Source: Cristatella mucedo
Lineage: Eukaryota; Bryozoa; Phylactolaemata; Cristatellidae
Length of the DNA: 64,000 nucleotides
Reading direction: 5' to 3'
NCBI GenBank assembly: GCA_009760855.2
Contig: WPIO01000001.1
Coordinates: 11,109,501 to 11,173,500 of the forward strand
The first letter of the stretch is position 1; every line of letters begins with the position of its first letter. The notes beneath the pieces were generated by a model. That model did not search any database. It was not told the origin of the DNA and worked only from the letters and a program-made list of their open reading frames with translations. Below are positions 48,545 through 59,943 of the stretch, piece by piece. The position numbers and the translations under genes are program-made.

Positions 48545-48700
48545 GTCGTAGCCCAGGAGATAAGGAGGCTCACTCTTCACGACCGAGATCGCGGGTTCGA
48601 GAGCTACAGTGGGCGATCCTTTATTGCCCACTGCAAGTGGTAGCGATAGCCGTTAAGGCTCGTCTGCTTCAACAAAAATGAGGCTGTTAAATCAGCTAAC
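48545..48700 (+). mobile_element. tRNA-derived SINE, type C (copy 2)
   Basis: GTCGTAGCCCAGGAGATAAG (A-box region), B box GGGTTCGAGAGC, and the body hairpin CAGTGGGC...GCCCACTG (48607-48632). AGCCgttaaGGCT and GAGGCTGTTAAATCAGC follow. It lies inside the reverse LINE remnant. Confidence 0.87.
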
Positions 48701-48737
48701 CTTTTAAAAAAGGCTGGGACGAAGATACTCAGTAGCA

Positions 48738-48869
48738 CCTGCTTGTAGGATCACTGGCCAGTAACTTGCGCCGGATCATGCTTAGGTAACCGTGCAAAGA
48801 ATACCTGCTTGTAGGACCACTGGCCAGTAACTTGTGCCGGATCATGCTTAGGTAACCATGCAAAGAATA
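48738..48869 (+). repeat. 66-bp tandem duplication
   Basis: Copies 48738-48803 and 48804-48869 differ at only three positions (GATCAC/GACCAC, GCGCC/GTGCC, ACCGTG/ACCATG). The duplication is younger than the LINE it lies in. Confidence 0.95.
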
Positions 48870-49126
48870 CAGGAACGTCACAGATAAGTTCTCTGGGGTG
48901 GGGGAAAGCTGGCCGGATCGTGTGTGACAAATGTGTTTTTGCTGAAACTTAAATGCCGCAAAGTCACTGCAGGTAGTGACCATAGTTTGAAGCAAGTTTC
49001 AGACTCTTGGTGCATGCGAGCTGCAGGCTTGATCGCCAAAAGATTTTGTTCGAGGGAAGGTGAGATGGCTAAATGCTGAGGGGAAAGTGGTTTGATACCA
49101 CACTGGAGGAGCATGGAGATTTGATG

Positions 49127-49182
49127 GGCTGTTGCAAGTAGGCTGTTGCAAGTAGGCTGTTGCAAGTAGGCTGTTGCAAGTG
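49127..49182 (+). repeat. 14-bp tandem repeat, four copies
   Basis: GGCTGTTGCAAGTA is present three times exactly, plus a fourth copy ending in G, inside the LINE remnant. Confidence 0.97.
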
Positions 49183-49901
49183 AGTGAAGGCAGAGGGTCT
49201 TAAAATCGATCTGACGGTAAGGATCCTGATAAGCTCATACAGAAGTGGTGAAAGCTATGGCAGCTACACAGTTAACGACAGATCAGCCGAGCTGCTTAGT
49301 TTTGCATCATTTGCATTTGGTTAAGGTCACTGGCCGCGTGTCCTAAATAAAGGGGATCACAGTAATCTAGTCACGATGCCACAAGCGTGTGACCTAGTTT
49401 GGCTATCTTGCTCTTTGCTTACCAGGCCCTGATTTTTGTAATACAGAATAATTGCAGTAATCTTATCACTCTCACTAATGCAAGAACTAGTTCGGCTACC
49501 ATACTCTTACCTATATATATACCGTGATTTATGGCAAGCTTGCTTAGCTCGAATTAGGCGAATTACTTGACAGCAGAGCACGCTCACATTATGTGCAGAC
49601 GTCACATAAGTAAGGCTAGGTGATTCAGTCTACCAGTATCTGAGCCAAGGCTAAGCAATTCTCTTGCTTTCTAAGTTGTTTAGCACAGCATTGGTTCCTT
49701 GATTTGCTTTGCTGCACTTACTTGCACAATTGTCACTAGTGATGCAACCGGTTGACCTAACTGTGATGTTGCAAGCCGCCAAATCAACTCGATTTGGAAC
49801 GGTTTTCAAAAATGCGACTCGATATATGTGTCGTTTCAAAAAATAATTACCGAACATAGTTCTTCGGCCAAAGTAAAAAATGCCTAAGAATTGGCCCTTT
49901 G

Positions 49902-49975
49902 GTGGGGAGCAATCTCACAGTCTGTCAGGCCCATCAGGCCAATGCTCTACCAATTGAGCTATGGCAATGACCGGT
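49902..49975 (-). pseudogene. tRNA-like sequence (tRNA pseudogene or SINE head)
   Basis: The - strand reads GCCATAGCTCAATTGGTAGA then GCATTGGCCTGATGGGCC. This is a strong A box and D-arm (AGCTCAATTGGTAGAGC). The B box is poor (CTGTGAGATTGCTCC) and no full cloverleaf can be drawn, so a functional tRNA is unlikely. It is unlike SINE types A to C. Confidence 0.6.
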
Positions 49976-49979
49976 CTGC

Positions 49980-50105
49980 TTTATTCAACTCAGGGCTTGC
50001 TGGGTCCTTGGTCCTTTTAGATCCCTTCATTCTGTGGCTCCAGCCTTCCTATAAGAACTACTAGCCCACTAAGCTAGGCATGGTACTACCCACTTCTGAA
50101 TCGAG
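49980..50105 (+). mobile_element. LINE family 1/3, short C-terminal fragment
   Basis: FRSLHSVAPAFL-ELLAH (50010-50070) matches the FRSLHSLAPAYLSDLV block of the best LINE copy, with one stop. The following 40 bp align loosely. Confidence 0.65.
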
Positions 50106-50602
50106 ATGGAGATCGTTGTAGTTGTGTAACCGTGCATTACTAGGCCGAGCAAGGTGGGCAGCTGTAGGCACTGAATGGCTCTGACGGCGCTTCTGGACCC
50201 TGGGCCACAATAAACCAATTGCTACACTGTGTGCGTTTTCTTCTGCTGATCTTTTTTGGAGCATTGATCTGGAGATGCTTGTCCACGCCTGTGCACACAT
50301 TCAGCTGGAACACGTGATTGGAATACTATGCTGTTGGACTCGATTGCGCCTTGGGGCTTTGAATGCGCCATGCCAGCGACTTCGAGTCAGCTGATGTGAC
50401 TCGATTCGTATGCCAAAGCAATGTCTCATGCTGGCTTTATCGTCATGCTGTGTCATGCTAGCTTTCCCCCTTTTGATTTGCATCGTGTTGCAACTTGTTG
50501 TGCAGGCCGACTAGAGGAAAGGGGCAGGAAGGTCCTGCAGACACCCTGCCTGTCAGGCCTGAGGCTCGGTCATTAGTCCACCATTTTCTTTTATCTCCAT
50601 AG

Positions 50603-50685
50603 ACACCATATATTTTCACCTGAAGAATCGTGACGGCACGGGCACTCTGTTCGGCGTATCGTGCTACCAGCAGATGGATGCTAAG
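50603..50685 (+). CDS. AVL9: AVL9 coding exon 3
   Basis: The 83-nt exon completes the split codon (G from exon 2 plus AC, giving Asp) and then encodes 27 residues, TIYFHLKNRDGTG followed by TLFGVSCYQQMDAK. The block FGVSCYQQ matches the FGISCYRQ strand of animal AVL9, and DTIYFHL matches DTVFFHL. The acceptor is CTCCATAG and the donor GTGCGA; the following intron is phase 0. It lies in a GC-rich patch that also contains exon 4. Confidence 0.97.
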
Positions 50686-51215
50686 GTGCGAAGGTCGCTT
50701 GTACCACCGTTCGTCTGTTGTGTTCTATTGCTGATCATGCCTGGCCTTCGACGAGCTCATCACTCGGGCAAAGGCGGGCAGGGCAGTGTTTTTCACAGGT
50801 GCTGAGCCGACGCCTCCTTGGGCCACCGGCCTGTTGCCACCGTTTTGCCCCTTGCTCGAGCAGCTGTCGTTCGACTAGGATTTCGAGAGCAGCTGCAGCT
50901 GCTGCTGCGCCACTTCCGGGGATGCTGGCATCTGGCACCAGCTTTGGCTCGAGCTCGGCTGAGGCAGCGGTGCAAGAAGTTCTGCTCGCAGCTGCGTGTC
51001 GCAACCTGGTGTCGCTGCGTTCCGTTTCACTGTGTCGTGTGCCCATGCCCACTCGCTCCGCACCTGCTGACTGATGCCGCTGCATCGGTACAGCCGTGTC
51101 GTTTGCTGGCAGCCAGCTCAGCCGGCTGCTGTCGCGGGCTGCATTGCTCACCGTTGGGCAGGGGAAGGCACGTCTCTGCTCCGGCCGCCCCGACCCGCTC
51201 CGTCTGTGCTTGCAG
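50686..51215 (+). other. AVL9 intron 3 (530 bp, GC-rich)
   Basis: This is the only short intron seen. It is GC- and CpG-rich and stop-poor, so long frames open on both strands (up to 212 codons on the - strand). I see no repeat element and no protein-family motif in it. The intron is phase 0, bounded by GTGCGA and TTGCAG. Confidence 0.85.
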
Positions 51216-51287
51216 CAACTGGTGAACAGAACTGCCGACATCACAAGGACTACGGTGCAGAAGAGTGTGTGCGTGCTGAGTCGCCTG
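51216..51287 (+). CDS. AVL9: AVL9 coding exon 4
   Basis: The 72-nt, 24-codon exon reads QLVNRTADITRTTVQ then KSVCVLSRL. The ADITR-TVQKSVCVLS block is one of the most conserved AVL9 segments. The acceptor is GTGCTTGCAG and the donor GTGCGT, and both introns are phase 0. Several longer open frames overlap on both strands (for example 50735-51373 on the - strand and 51074-51535 on the + strand). They reflect the GC-rich, stop-poor composition, whereas only this short segment has family similarity. Confidence 0.95.
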
Positions 51288-51582
51288 GTGCGTACATGCA
51301 TTCGCTTTTTCGTCGTCGTCGTTGCACCAAGCATTGGGCGAGCAAGCGCGACTGCCCAAAGTGCGCTCAGCACGACTTTGCGGGTGCGGCCTGTGGCACC
51401 CGAAGCAGCGTGGTCGGCGAGCTCTCACCACGAAGGCTGTCCGCTAGCAGTGCAGTCCGAGTTGCTTTTCGCCGAGCTTTTCCAATGGCCCCCCACTTCT
51501 CGACGGGTCTAGCCTACAGCAGCTCCCTGTTTTAGTAGCTTTTGAGCTGTTTCCACTCGATTGGGAGGCCTTGGATGCAAAC

Positions 51583-51833
51583 CAGTGGCTGAGCCAGGGG
51601 ATGGGTAGAGGGCAATCAGCCCCCCCCCCCCAAGGGGGGGGGGGGTGGCCTGGATCGCCTTATAAGTTTGCTCCCGACCGGCAGGGACGGCAAAAATTAT
51701 GTAATTATGCCCAACTGTCATCAGCAACTGCCAACCGCATGTTGAACAAAAGCTACGACTATACGGCCATAATTTTTCATTACTTGCTGGCCTTGCCCCC
51801 TTTCACTGCATGAAAATTCTTGCTCTGCCCCTG
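51583..51833. mobile_element. hAT-type MITE with C12-AA-G12 core
   Basis: The 251-bp element starts CAGTGGCTGAGCCAGGGG and ends with the partial inverse of CAGGGGCAGAGCAAGAAT. The CAG..GGC.GAGC.AG pattern is typical of hAT ends. It is flanked by a perfect 8-bp duplication ATGCAAAC (51575-51582 and 51834-51841). Inside, 12 C (51620-51631), AA and 12 G (51634-51645) form a perfect inverted repeat. There is no transposase. Confidence 0.82.
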
Positions 51834-51994
51834 ATGCAAACGTTCTCGCTTGGTCCTACGAATCCAGCCTCGGCTAGCCGTTTTATTCTGACGAGCTGAG
51901 CTTCTGCACCACTCTGTCCACTACCTTATGGGGCGGTGCCTCCGTAGGTTCTCCCGTGGCAATCTAGAAGCCATTCCCCTCTTTTGTCGCAAGA

Positions 51995-52272
51995 CTACTA
52001 GTGACAGGATCAATCATTTGCTCTGTGGGTCCTAGACCGTTGGAGCTTACTTCCGGATATTGCTTAGATCGCCGACACGAGATTGCTTGCGCTCTTGCTT
52101 TGGCTGGTTTCTGCCACTTCAACTAGTCCGTTGGCCAGGTGCCACCGCTCATGCCTTGATGCCAAGTCTGCCAAACTAGCTGTGCCCCACTCACTTTTCG
52201 TGAGGTGATAGCTTCTGGCTACCGAGTGTGCACCAAAGAAGGCTGAATTGGCGTTGACTTTGCACCAGACGT
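51995..52272 (+). mobile_element. LINE family 2, decayed C-terminus and tail
   Basis: GTGGGTCCTAGACCGTTGGA (the GPRLW block) is followed by CGTGAGGTGATAGCTTCTGG, CTACCGAGTGTGCACCAAAG and GGCTGAATTGGCGTTGACTT, which is the worn family-2 tail. Confidence 0.6.
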
Positions 52273-52361
52273 CCTCGTTTTTCTATTCTTCCATCAAGGG
52301 GCACGAAAGCACGAAAGGAACTGTTCCTCCAGGAGGCTTGCTTGCTCGCCACTCACCTTTA

Positions 52362-52532
52362 GATATTAAATAAAGTAAAACAATGCCAAGCTTGGCTTGC
52401 TGCCTCCCCCTCCCCGTTGATATTAAATAAAGTAAAATAATGCCAAGCTTGGCTTGCTGCCTCCCCCTCCCCGTTGATATTAAATAAAGTAAAATAATGC
52501 CAAGCTTGGCTTGCTGCCTCCCCCTCCCCGTT
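52362..52532 (+). repeat. 57-bp tandem repeat, three copies
   Basis: Units 52362-52418, 52419-52475 and 52476-52532 differ at one base only (AAAACAAT against AAAATAAT in the first). Each holds the palindrome CCAAGCTTGG and a CCTCCCCCTCCCC tract. 57 is a multiple of three, so both strands show repeating open frames; these are not taken as genes. Confidence 0.97.
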
Positions 52533-53627
52533 GAATCCAATGGGGAAGGCAGGGGCTGATGACATCAAAAAGCAACCATTTTGTTGGGTGTGGTGTTCCC
52601 TAACTGCTTCTTCTACCCACTGGCAGGCTCACTCGCACTCTTGAACGTCGTCTCGACCCGTCGGGCCAGGGTGCACGGCCATCGCTCGGTACTATGATGG
52701 CGCTGACGCCCATCTAACCACTGGTTGCCACTCGGACGACCGGTTTGGGGGCATGTTTCGATCGATCGCAATGCTCTGACGGTCTTGATCATGCTTCGAC
52801 GTTCGTAAAATCGCCTCACGGGCCACGGCTGTTGTTTAGTTCGTGTTTGTATATATTCTTGGCCGTTGCAACATCTTCTTTTGGCCGAGTACTCGCAGGC
52901 ATGTTGCAAAATTTAATCGGGTCACGTTTGATCGGCCCGGTAGCTGTACTTGTTGACTGTCGAAGCTGATTGGCTGCCGGCTGCTGAAGCTTTGCAATGT
53001 TTATGCTCGGGAGGTGGCTGGCATGCCAGTCCCATCAATTAGGGAGGTTGCTGGCCCGAAGCACTTTCTCCCACACCTAAGCAATGCAGGCTTACAATCA
53101 TGGCATTGCATAATGAAATGATTCACCTATGTTGCCGGTAGCTGACATGATAAAAGCAGAGCTTCTTTAATAGGTCACCTTGGGCAATAGATTTTGCCTC
53201 ACCCTGCCCGTCCCCTGATTGCAAAGGAGCTTACTTAGCATGGTCTCAAGCATGAGTCTACACAGGCAGTGAGTAGTTAAGATAGGGCATGCTAGTGAAG
53301 ACCTTCAGGGATCTTACTATGCATTCACAGGGCTTGGCTGCAATAATTTATCGGGATTCACACATTGCTTTAAAGGAAGGGGCCATAACACGTTTTTACT
53401 GGCCAGGCTGCAGTTGCATGGCACCTGTGTTAGAGCTGTAGGGTGCCGAAGGAGGTCAAGGGCTCAATACTCTAGTACAGATCAGAAGTAGAGTTGATGT
53501 TAGCGGTGCCTTTGTTCTTCAGCTTGCTTGCAGGGAAGCAGCTGCTGGGATTATCGCCTTTGACAATCTGCACAGGATGGTAATGAGGAGTGCATGACCT
53601 GGCTACCCTCTAGGCTCTCGACATCAG

Positions 53628-53660
53628 CAGACAGACAGACAGACAGATAGACAGACAGGT
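53628..53660 (+). repeat. (AGAC)n microsatellite
   Basis: Tetranucleotide AGAC run with one GATA interruption. Confidence 0.9.
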
Positions 53661-53716
53661 GTAGACATGCAGTGCACTCCAGTATTACATCTGTTGCCAT
53701 GTAAACAGCAGCAATG

Positions 53717-53753
53717 GTGTGTGTGTATTCGTGTGTGTGTGCTTGCGTGTGCG

Positions 53754-53814
<61 letters not shown>
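53717..53814 (+). repeat. (GT)n microsatellite
   Basis: An interrupted GT/GC stretch is followed by pure GT from 53759 to 53814. Confidence 0.97.
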
Positions 53815-53815
<1 letters not shown>

Positions 53816-54204
53816 CGATCATCAGCCTCCTTCTGCTATCCTCCTCCTCCCGCCCCGACCAATGAAGCCAGCTTGTTGAAAATGTGCCATCAGATGCTGA
53901 CTGCAATTGCTCCAACTTCACTGGCACGAACTTCCAGCCAGTGGTGCCAGGCTTCGTAATCCGGGTGGCCCTCTGAACAAGTGTGAAGCCGCCAAAAACC
54001 CCCTCTTGCTTGCCAACGATCTGCCCTACTTCTCATTTGCCATTGCCTGCAGGTGCTGCTTTGCGGCGTGCTGTCTAGCATGCACCATGGCTAAGCGTCT
54101 GTCTTTGTAGTATTTCCAAGCTTAATTTTTGGCTATTTGGTAAATCAGTTTCCAACCTAGAGACCATCTCCAATGGGGTCTTACTTATCTATGTGAGACT
54201 TCGG

Positions 54205-54725
54205 CATCAATTCAGATCATGATAATAATGCTGATAATAATTATTAGTATAAGTCTTTTTTATTTTGCCTTAAGAGAACTTAATGTTTATTCGGGCTTTT
54301 TACAAGTCGATGCAAGAGAAGCAATAACTTATAGTTAACGAAAAGCAAGATATCAGCTGAGGCAAGCATGCAAAAGCACACAGTTATCATGCTAAGACAA
54401 TCATACAATAGCTCACAAAGAACTTACTGATGTTGCTTAGTTGAAACCACGGTTAATAGCAAGTAATTAGTTACTCACAATAAGCACATAGAAAAAAAGA
54501 CAAGTCCACTGGGGTACTATGTAAAACCGGCTCATTGCTACTCAGTCAAATCGTGTCTAGTTTAATTATGTACAAACACACAGAAGGACAATTTACTTGG
54601 ACAGGGCAAAGGCACTGTGGAACAGGAAGGTTTTCAGCTTCTGTTTGAATGTTATTAAATCATGAGATGACATCATGGCAGTCGGTAGTAAGTTTCAAGC
54701 TCTGCCCAGTGGCCATGCAATACTC
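54205..54725 (-). mobile_element. LINE family 3, 3' end, reverse
   Basis: On the - strand the block SHDLITFKQKLKTFLFHSAF then ALSK and a stop (about 54690-54590) is the LINE C-terminus. A 3' UTR with TGTGCTTTTGCATGCTTGC-like words follows, then CGAATAAACATTAAGTTCTC and TTAAGGCAAAATAAAAAAG. The inner stem is broken (AAACA against TCTCT). Confidence 0.75.
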
Positions 54726-57700
54726 CTTTGTACCCTAGTTGTCGCATGCAATGTACAAGCTTTCAGGGTATCTCTCATTGTCGTTTGCCGATTACCACCT
54801 TTTTGCAAAGCAGTCATGCATCCCTGGCTGCCTCTGTGCACACTTGCTTTGCTAGTCTGTATTGTATGCTGTCAGGTGACCACAAATGTTTACTTTCGAA
54901 GAAAACATCCTTGGGTACTAAATTATATTGAGTGAACTATTTGGAGGTGGTAGTCACCCCAACCCCCATGTTGCTGTTGGTTGATAAGAAATATATCCAG
55001 CAAGGAACAGACTTCTCAAAATGGCTTCTGATAAGTGCTTAATGGCTAGGCCGTGAAATCGCTTAGAATATCTGAGCAAAGGATTGGAGCTCTTCTCTGC
55101 TGGGTAGGTAGCTACAGGCTACCTTGGGTACATTTTGGTTCCTGCAGGGGTTAGCTTTGCTACACTCTCCGGCATGTCTATGGGTGGGGAATTTTAGCTG
55201 ATACAGCTTTGTGAACCGATCAAAATGCAGCCTCCTGAGTATCTTATCCAGTGCCAGTAGCCTCCAGTGCCCTGCTATTTTTATCTTGCTACCGGTCGAT
55301 CCGTAGGAACAGGCTCAATGCTCCCTCCATCTCTTCGGTCATCCTTTTATAATTAGTGGCACTGCCAAGAGATCTTCCGCCCATTTTCAGCACTTCGATT
55401 GTTCATGTGATTTTAATTATTTGTAGAGACACATTGAGATGCTGTCGCAGGCTTCGCTGCTTAAGAAGCAGTGTCTTTGTTTGAAAAACTGACAGGTTTT
55501 AGTTTAAACAAAAGTTTGCCAAAGGCATTTTTATATGGCAGAACTTACATCAACCGTTAGACCTTTAAGAAATTGCTATCACTTAGCTACTTGTGCTGCA
55601 TTTAACACGATATTTAGCCAGAAGTCTGCGAATTTAGGAGGAACTAAAACTTGGTCCATTAGTTTGGGTGATAGTGCTGCTATCTGTCAGCGAAAGTGAT
55701 ACTACCGACTTTTAAGAGTTCGATAAGGGAATCGTATATAGCTAGAGCTAGAGAATCGTATAGAGCTCTCACTGAAACACTATGGAACTTGAGAGTGGTG
55801 AAGTTGAATGTGTCGAGTTTTGAGGTTTGTAACGATTTCTAATTTGTGTTAACATTCTGCAGCATGTAGATGAGCTTCATTGGCCTAGTATTATGTATGC
55901 AGATCTTGCTGTGGTGATATCTTGGAGCAATTGCCGTTTGCGAGTGGGAAGCTAGATGAGTCGCGGGAACAGCGAGCACTGCTGCACCCCTCCCTACTAA
56001 GTCCATTGAACTAGCAGATGCATGTTGCAATTTATTGGGACCTCGGTAGCATCGTGTAACCACGACCTTCGTTCGGCCTGGCCCGTTTTGATGCAGCTAC
56101 TTGCAGTGCAAATTTGTACTGCTGCAGTTGCCGCCTCCCCCCACCGTTTCCACATGCCTCCGACTGCTTGACCAGTGTCTGTGGACTGTGCTTGTGCTGC
56201 AGCCATGTGGTACCTCTTTTAAAATGGCCTTATGAGCTTACTAGATATCTTGCTGTCTGAATGTTCTCACCCATCAGGCTTTTTGTCTAGGCCTCGGCAG
56301 TGCCTGGACTTTCGTAAGGAGGTGAAAACTTTGACCTTGCCCACTGGCTAATTACACAAGAGGCTGATAGGGCATGCTTGGCAACACATCCTTCCTGGCT
56401 CAAGGGCTGCAACGCAGCAGCAAGCCTACCCTGCTCACTCACCTTTGGTGGCACATCGTGCTTGGCAAGTTGCCCGGGAGCCTCTTGTAGCAATTTTGCC
56501 CGGATCTCCGTGATTGGCAGGCTTCTTGATCACTGGCAGCTGCCCATGCGAAAATTGGCAGCTTGGTACAGGGCTCTGCCATTGACTGGCTCTCAGCTGG
56601 TAAAATTTTTCCCCTTGATGCTCAAGGAACTGCCAAGGTCGACTGCTTCCCTGCCGGAGGAGCTCTGATTCGGTCCTGAACTTGGACCTCTTGAGACATT
56701 GGCCCGTGACCGCCAGGTGGTCTTTTAGTATCCTGCCACCATTTAGACCACATTACCTGCTTGTGGCCCCACTCGTTCACTTCTTAAAATTTTCACCACA
56801 AATCCCAAGCGATGATCAGGTAATGATACGTGTAGGGATTGTGCCCTGTCCTTCTGTCTGTTCTTCCATCCTACACTGTGCCTGTCGGAGCCTGCACTTG
56901 CTGCTGTGTGCTCATGCTCGAAGCCTTATCACACGCCTACATTCAGCCACACCCAAGGTCTTGAAACTGGGTGCACAGGCTGTGGTGTCGATTCCTTGAC
57001 TCTCTCAGTGTCTTCAGAAGTTGTAGAAGAGAGGGAGGGCAGTACTGCATGCTGCTGCTGTATGGCTGTCAATTCACTAATGCATCCTTCCTGTCTGCAC
57101 GGACTGATATGGCATCGTAATGATGGACTACGATATGAAATTAAATTATGTTCTTGATGGGTAATTATTAGGTATAGGACCTTGGTTGTGCTGTAGCAAC
57201 TGGTCCCCACGATGAACTGCTGTCTTGTGAGAAGCATCCCGCCTATTGGGACCCTGATATGTTGGCGCATCAAACCAATAGAATAGCTTGGTTGTTAGTA
57301 GAACGAAACCTGCTGTCTGTGCAGCTTAAATTCCAGTGTTATGTCGTATTGTAATTTGAAAGTAGACATCCGACCACGTAAGTTTATTACAGGTTGCCCG
57401 ATGGAGGATTATATACACATTTTGTTCCTTCAGAGTGGGTGAATTCATGATAATCTACATTGCCAACCTGCCCCTAAGCACTGCAGACCTTGTGTGCTCT
57501 GCAACTATAGTCGTTTTTCTTTGTTTTTTTTTGCATTCCAGCTGCGCAGTGCGATCGAGTCGAGAGGTGAGCCCTGAGAGTGGACTAAAGGGAAAAGCAT
57601 AAGGGGAAAAGCTAGTAAAAGATTCTGGCCGTTCACCAACTCTGCAGGTGGTTGGTGGTGGCCTCGGCCATTTCGGGTGAATTGTCTGCTACTGGCACAC

Positions 57701-58098
57701 TGTTTTCAGGTGAAGGAGGCAAGGCCAGGTCTCTCTCCCTGGGGCAGTGCTTTGTTTATTGCTACCACGGCCAGCCTTTGCCCCTTCTCATTTTCTAGTC
57801 GTTAAAGCCACATGTCAGCCACTCACGGCACTGCAAGCGTTTCTGGTGGTTGCTTTTCTGGAAGTATGCTTTTTTCCAGCCATTTCTCTTGTTCCAGATT
57901 GCTTTGGGGGATCGGGGATGTTTGTTTGAACGGTGGCAGGCAGAGTATTGCATTCTCTAGTGAGGATTCATTAAGCACACGTGTTTATTGTGTGTTAGTG
58001 CTCGTGTGTGCCTCTGCGTGTATGTATATACACTTGCAAAAGAGTATTGCCGAATCCTCAAAATCGATGGTTTCCCGAATTTTTTTTGAAAACTACTG

Positions 58099-58168
58099 GG
58101 GATATATATATATATTTATTTATATATTTATATATATATACATATTTATATATATATATATACATGTC
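58099..58168 (+). repeat. (TA)n microsatellite with TTTA interruptions
   Basis: Alternating TA blocks are interrupted by TTTATT and TACAT. Confidence 0.95.
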
Positions 58169-58574
58169 AATACCAGTAAAAATCAGAACAACTCAAAATT
58201 TTGCTTTGGAATGTGTGCCTGAGTATTCACCGACAAAAAGCCTCTCGATGAGTGGCTTTCTCTCTTGATGTTTTTCTCGTCGTCGTCACTATATTTCTGC
58301 ATACATTCTACATGCTTGCTCTTTTGTTCCGAAAGAATCGCTATAACATTTTGGTACTTTCTCACTTTTTGTACTTTTTCAACACAATTTAGTTTTCAAC
58401 TACGAGCATGAATTTTGCCATGTTCGCTTATGCTCTTGTGTGTTCTCTCACCATTGGTCGGTGCTGGCTAGTGAGTTAGCAGTGACTTTTATTTACGAGA
58501 CATATATATCGGGCGTGCGTACATTTTAAAGTATGTAGATAGATAATGTGGGTATCTTGGTCTGTGACCTCCAC

Positions 58575-58960
58575 AAATTTGTCACACAATTCTTACTCCA
58601 CAAAGCCGTAAAGACAAAGTAGGTCTTATGCTTTAGGGTTATTATAGCGCACTCAAAGCCTGAGCAGCTTTTGGTGTGCACACGGTAGTCAGCAGAGTTC
58701 AACTCATGCAGCAAACAGAAAGTTTAAGCATAAGCATAGTTTAGTCAGGAGGTTAGTTGTTGAAGTAAGTAGAATTAAAGTAGCAATGCAGGATGGCTGC
58801 AAAGAATGTGCTAGAGGCTGCAGCCGTTTAGAAAATGTCGTTGGTGGAGAATTGTCGAGGTAAGTTTTCCAGTCGAAAACCCTCAGGGCAAGAGTGTCTG
58901 TTGCCAGCTGTCTTTAAATGAATGAATGACAGAGCTAATTTATGGATCTGAGAGAACTTG
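58575..58960 (-). mobile_element. LINE family 2, C-terminal end and tail, reverse
   Basis: The - strand ends in the family-2 tail: CCAAAAGCTGCTCAGGCTTT, GAGTGCGCTATAATAACC and CTTTACGGCTTTGTGGAG. The upstream C-terminal part (to about 58960) is heavily decayed but collinear (LNESALSFIHSFKDSWQQTL). Confidence 0.65.
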
Positions 58961-59943
58961 ACTGCACGCGGAGGCTCTAACTCGTGCACCAGTTCTACTA
59001 GTTATGAAGTAGTCAAACCAAACCACGGCTTGCTATTTGGATGAGAATAAGATCTTGCTTCGTGTCCGAAGCTCGTGTAACAAATGAGACATTATTGAAT
59101 TTCTTGGATTTAAAATGGCCCCTAAACATACCGATAGTAAGTGATAACTGATTCAGTATCTATGCCAAGGTGACGTCAGAACTTATGGGATCTACTTTCA
59201 GCTTCGAGGCTTAAGCTACTAGTGGCCTTATTGAGCTGCAAGTTAAAGAGTCTTTCCACCAGCAAAGTGCAGAGGGAGCAAGTCTTATTGTTAAATTAAG
59301 TAAATTAATTAAGTATTATTATTAATTTGCATGCCCTATATTGTCTCAGGATAGATGGAATAGCAATTGGAGCTAAAGCAAATTGCCCTTGACCTCATTT
59401 ACAAATGTAATCAGAAGCAACATAAGTTTTTAAGACAATGCTGGAACCTGCACAGCCTTTTAAATGTGGCCATGTTGAAACGTTTATGCTCTCTCATCAG
59501 GAGTGAAGTTTGGAGTTTGGAGTGCTTCATCTTGCTTCACATATGATCTCAACAACCCAGCTAGTACGAATGGCTTCCTGCCTCCCCCTAGTACTAGTTA
59601 ATGAATTTTGCTTATTCCTATTATCCCCAATTTTGCCCAAGGCATCTAAACCAGCATCACAGGTTGTTCGTGAGAATGGGAAGCCCTCTTTTCCTGCTTG
59701 TTCCTTTGTGGGCACTAACGATTGCCGGTTTTGATGTGATTCTGCTTGAGACCTAGTTCTCAACTACTATGCGTACGGTTCAAGAGCCATTCCCTTAAGC
59801 TTTTTTGTTGCAAAATTCACCAAACCATTGATTATGGGTGAGAGGAGGTAATACTAATCTGTTCGAGTGTATATACCTGTACGTGAGACCCTAGCCCTTG
59901 TGTCTTAGCCAAGGATAATGCACTCTAACTTCACGGTATGGTG

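Larger units (their letters stand above)
48348..49505 (-). mobile_element. LINE family 3 remnant, reverse, with SINE and tandem copies
   Basis: The - strand ends in (TTA)n at 48350-48390 and, coming from 49450 leftward, carries LTKCK-like, NLLQTMVTTCSDFAAFKFQQ and KHICHT. These are the C-terminal FK-LKTH block in frameshifted form. It contains a + strand SINE (48545-48700), a 66-bp duplication (48738-48869) and a 14-bp array (49127-49182). Confidence 0.65.

Noticed and set aside
50735-51373. 212-codon - strand open frame over AVL9 exons 3-4 intron
   Set aside because: It is opposite to verified AVL9 exon 4, rich in Arg/Ser/Ala as expected from GC-rich stop-poor DNA, and has no recognisable domain.
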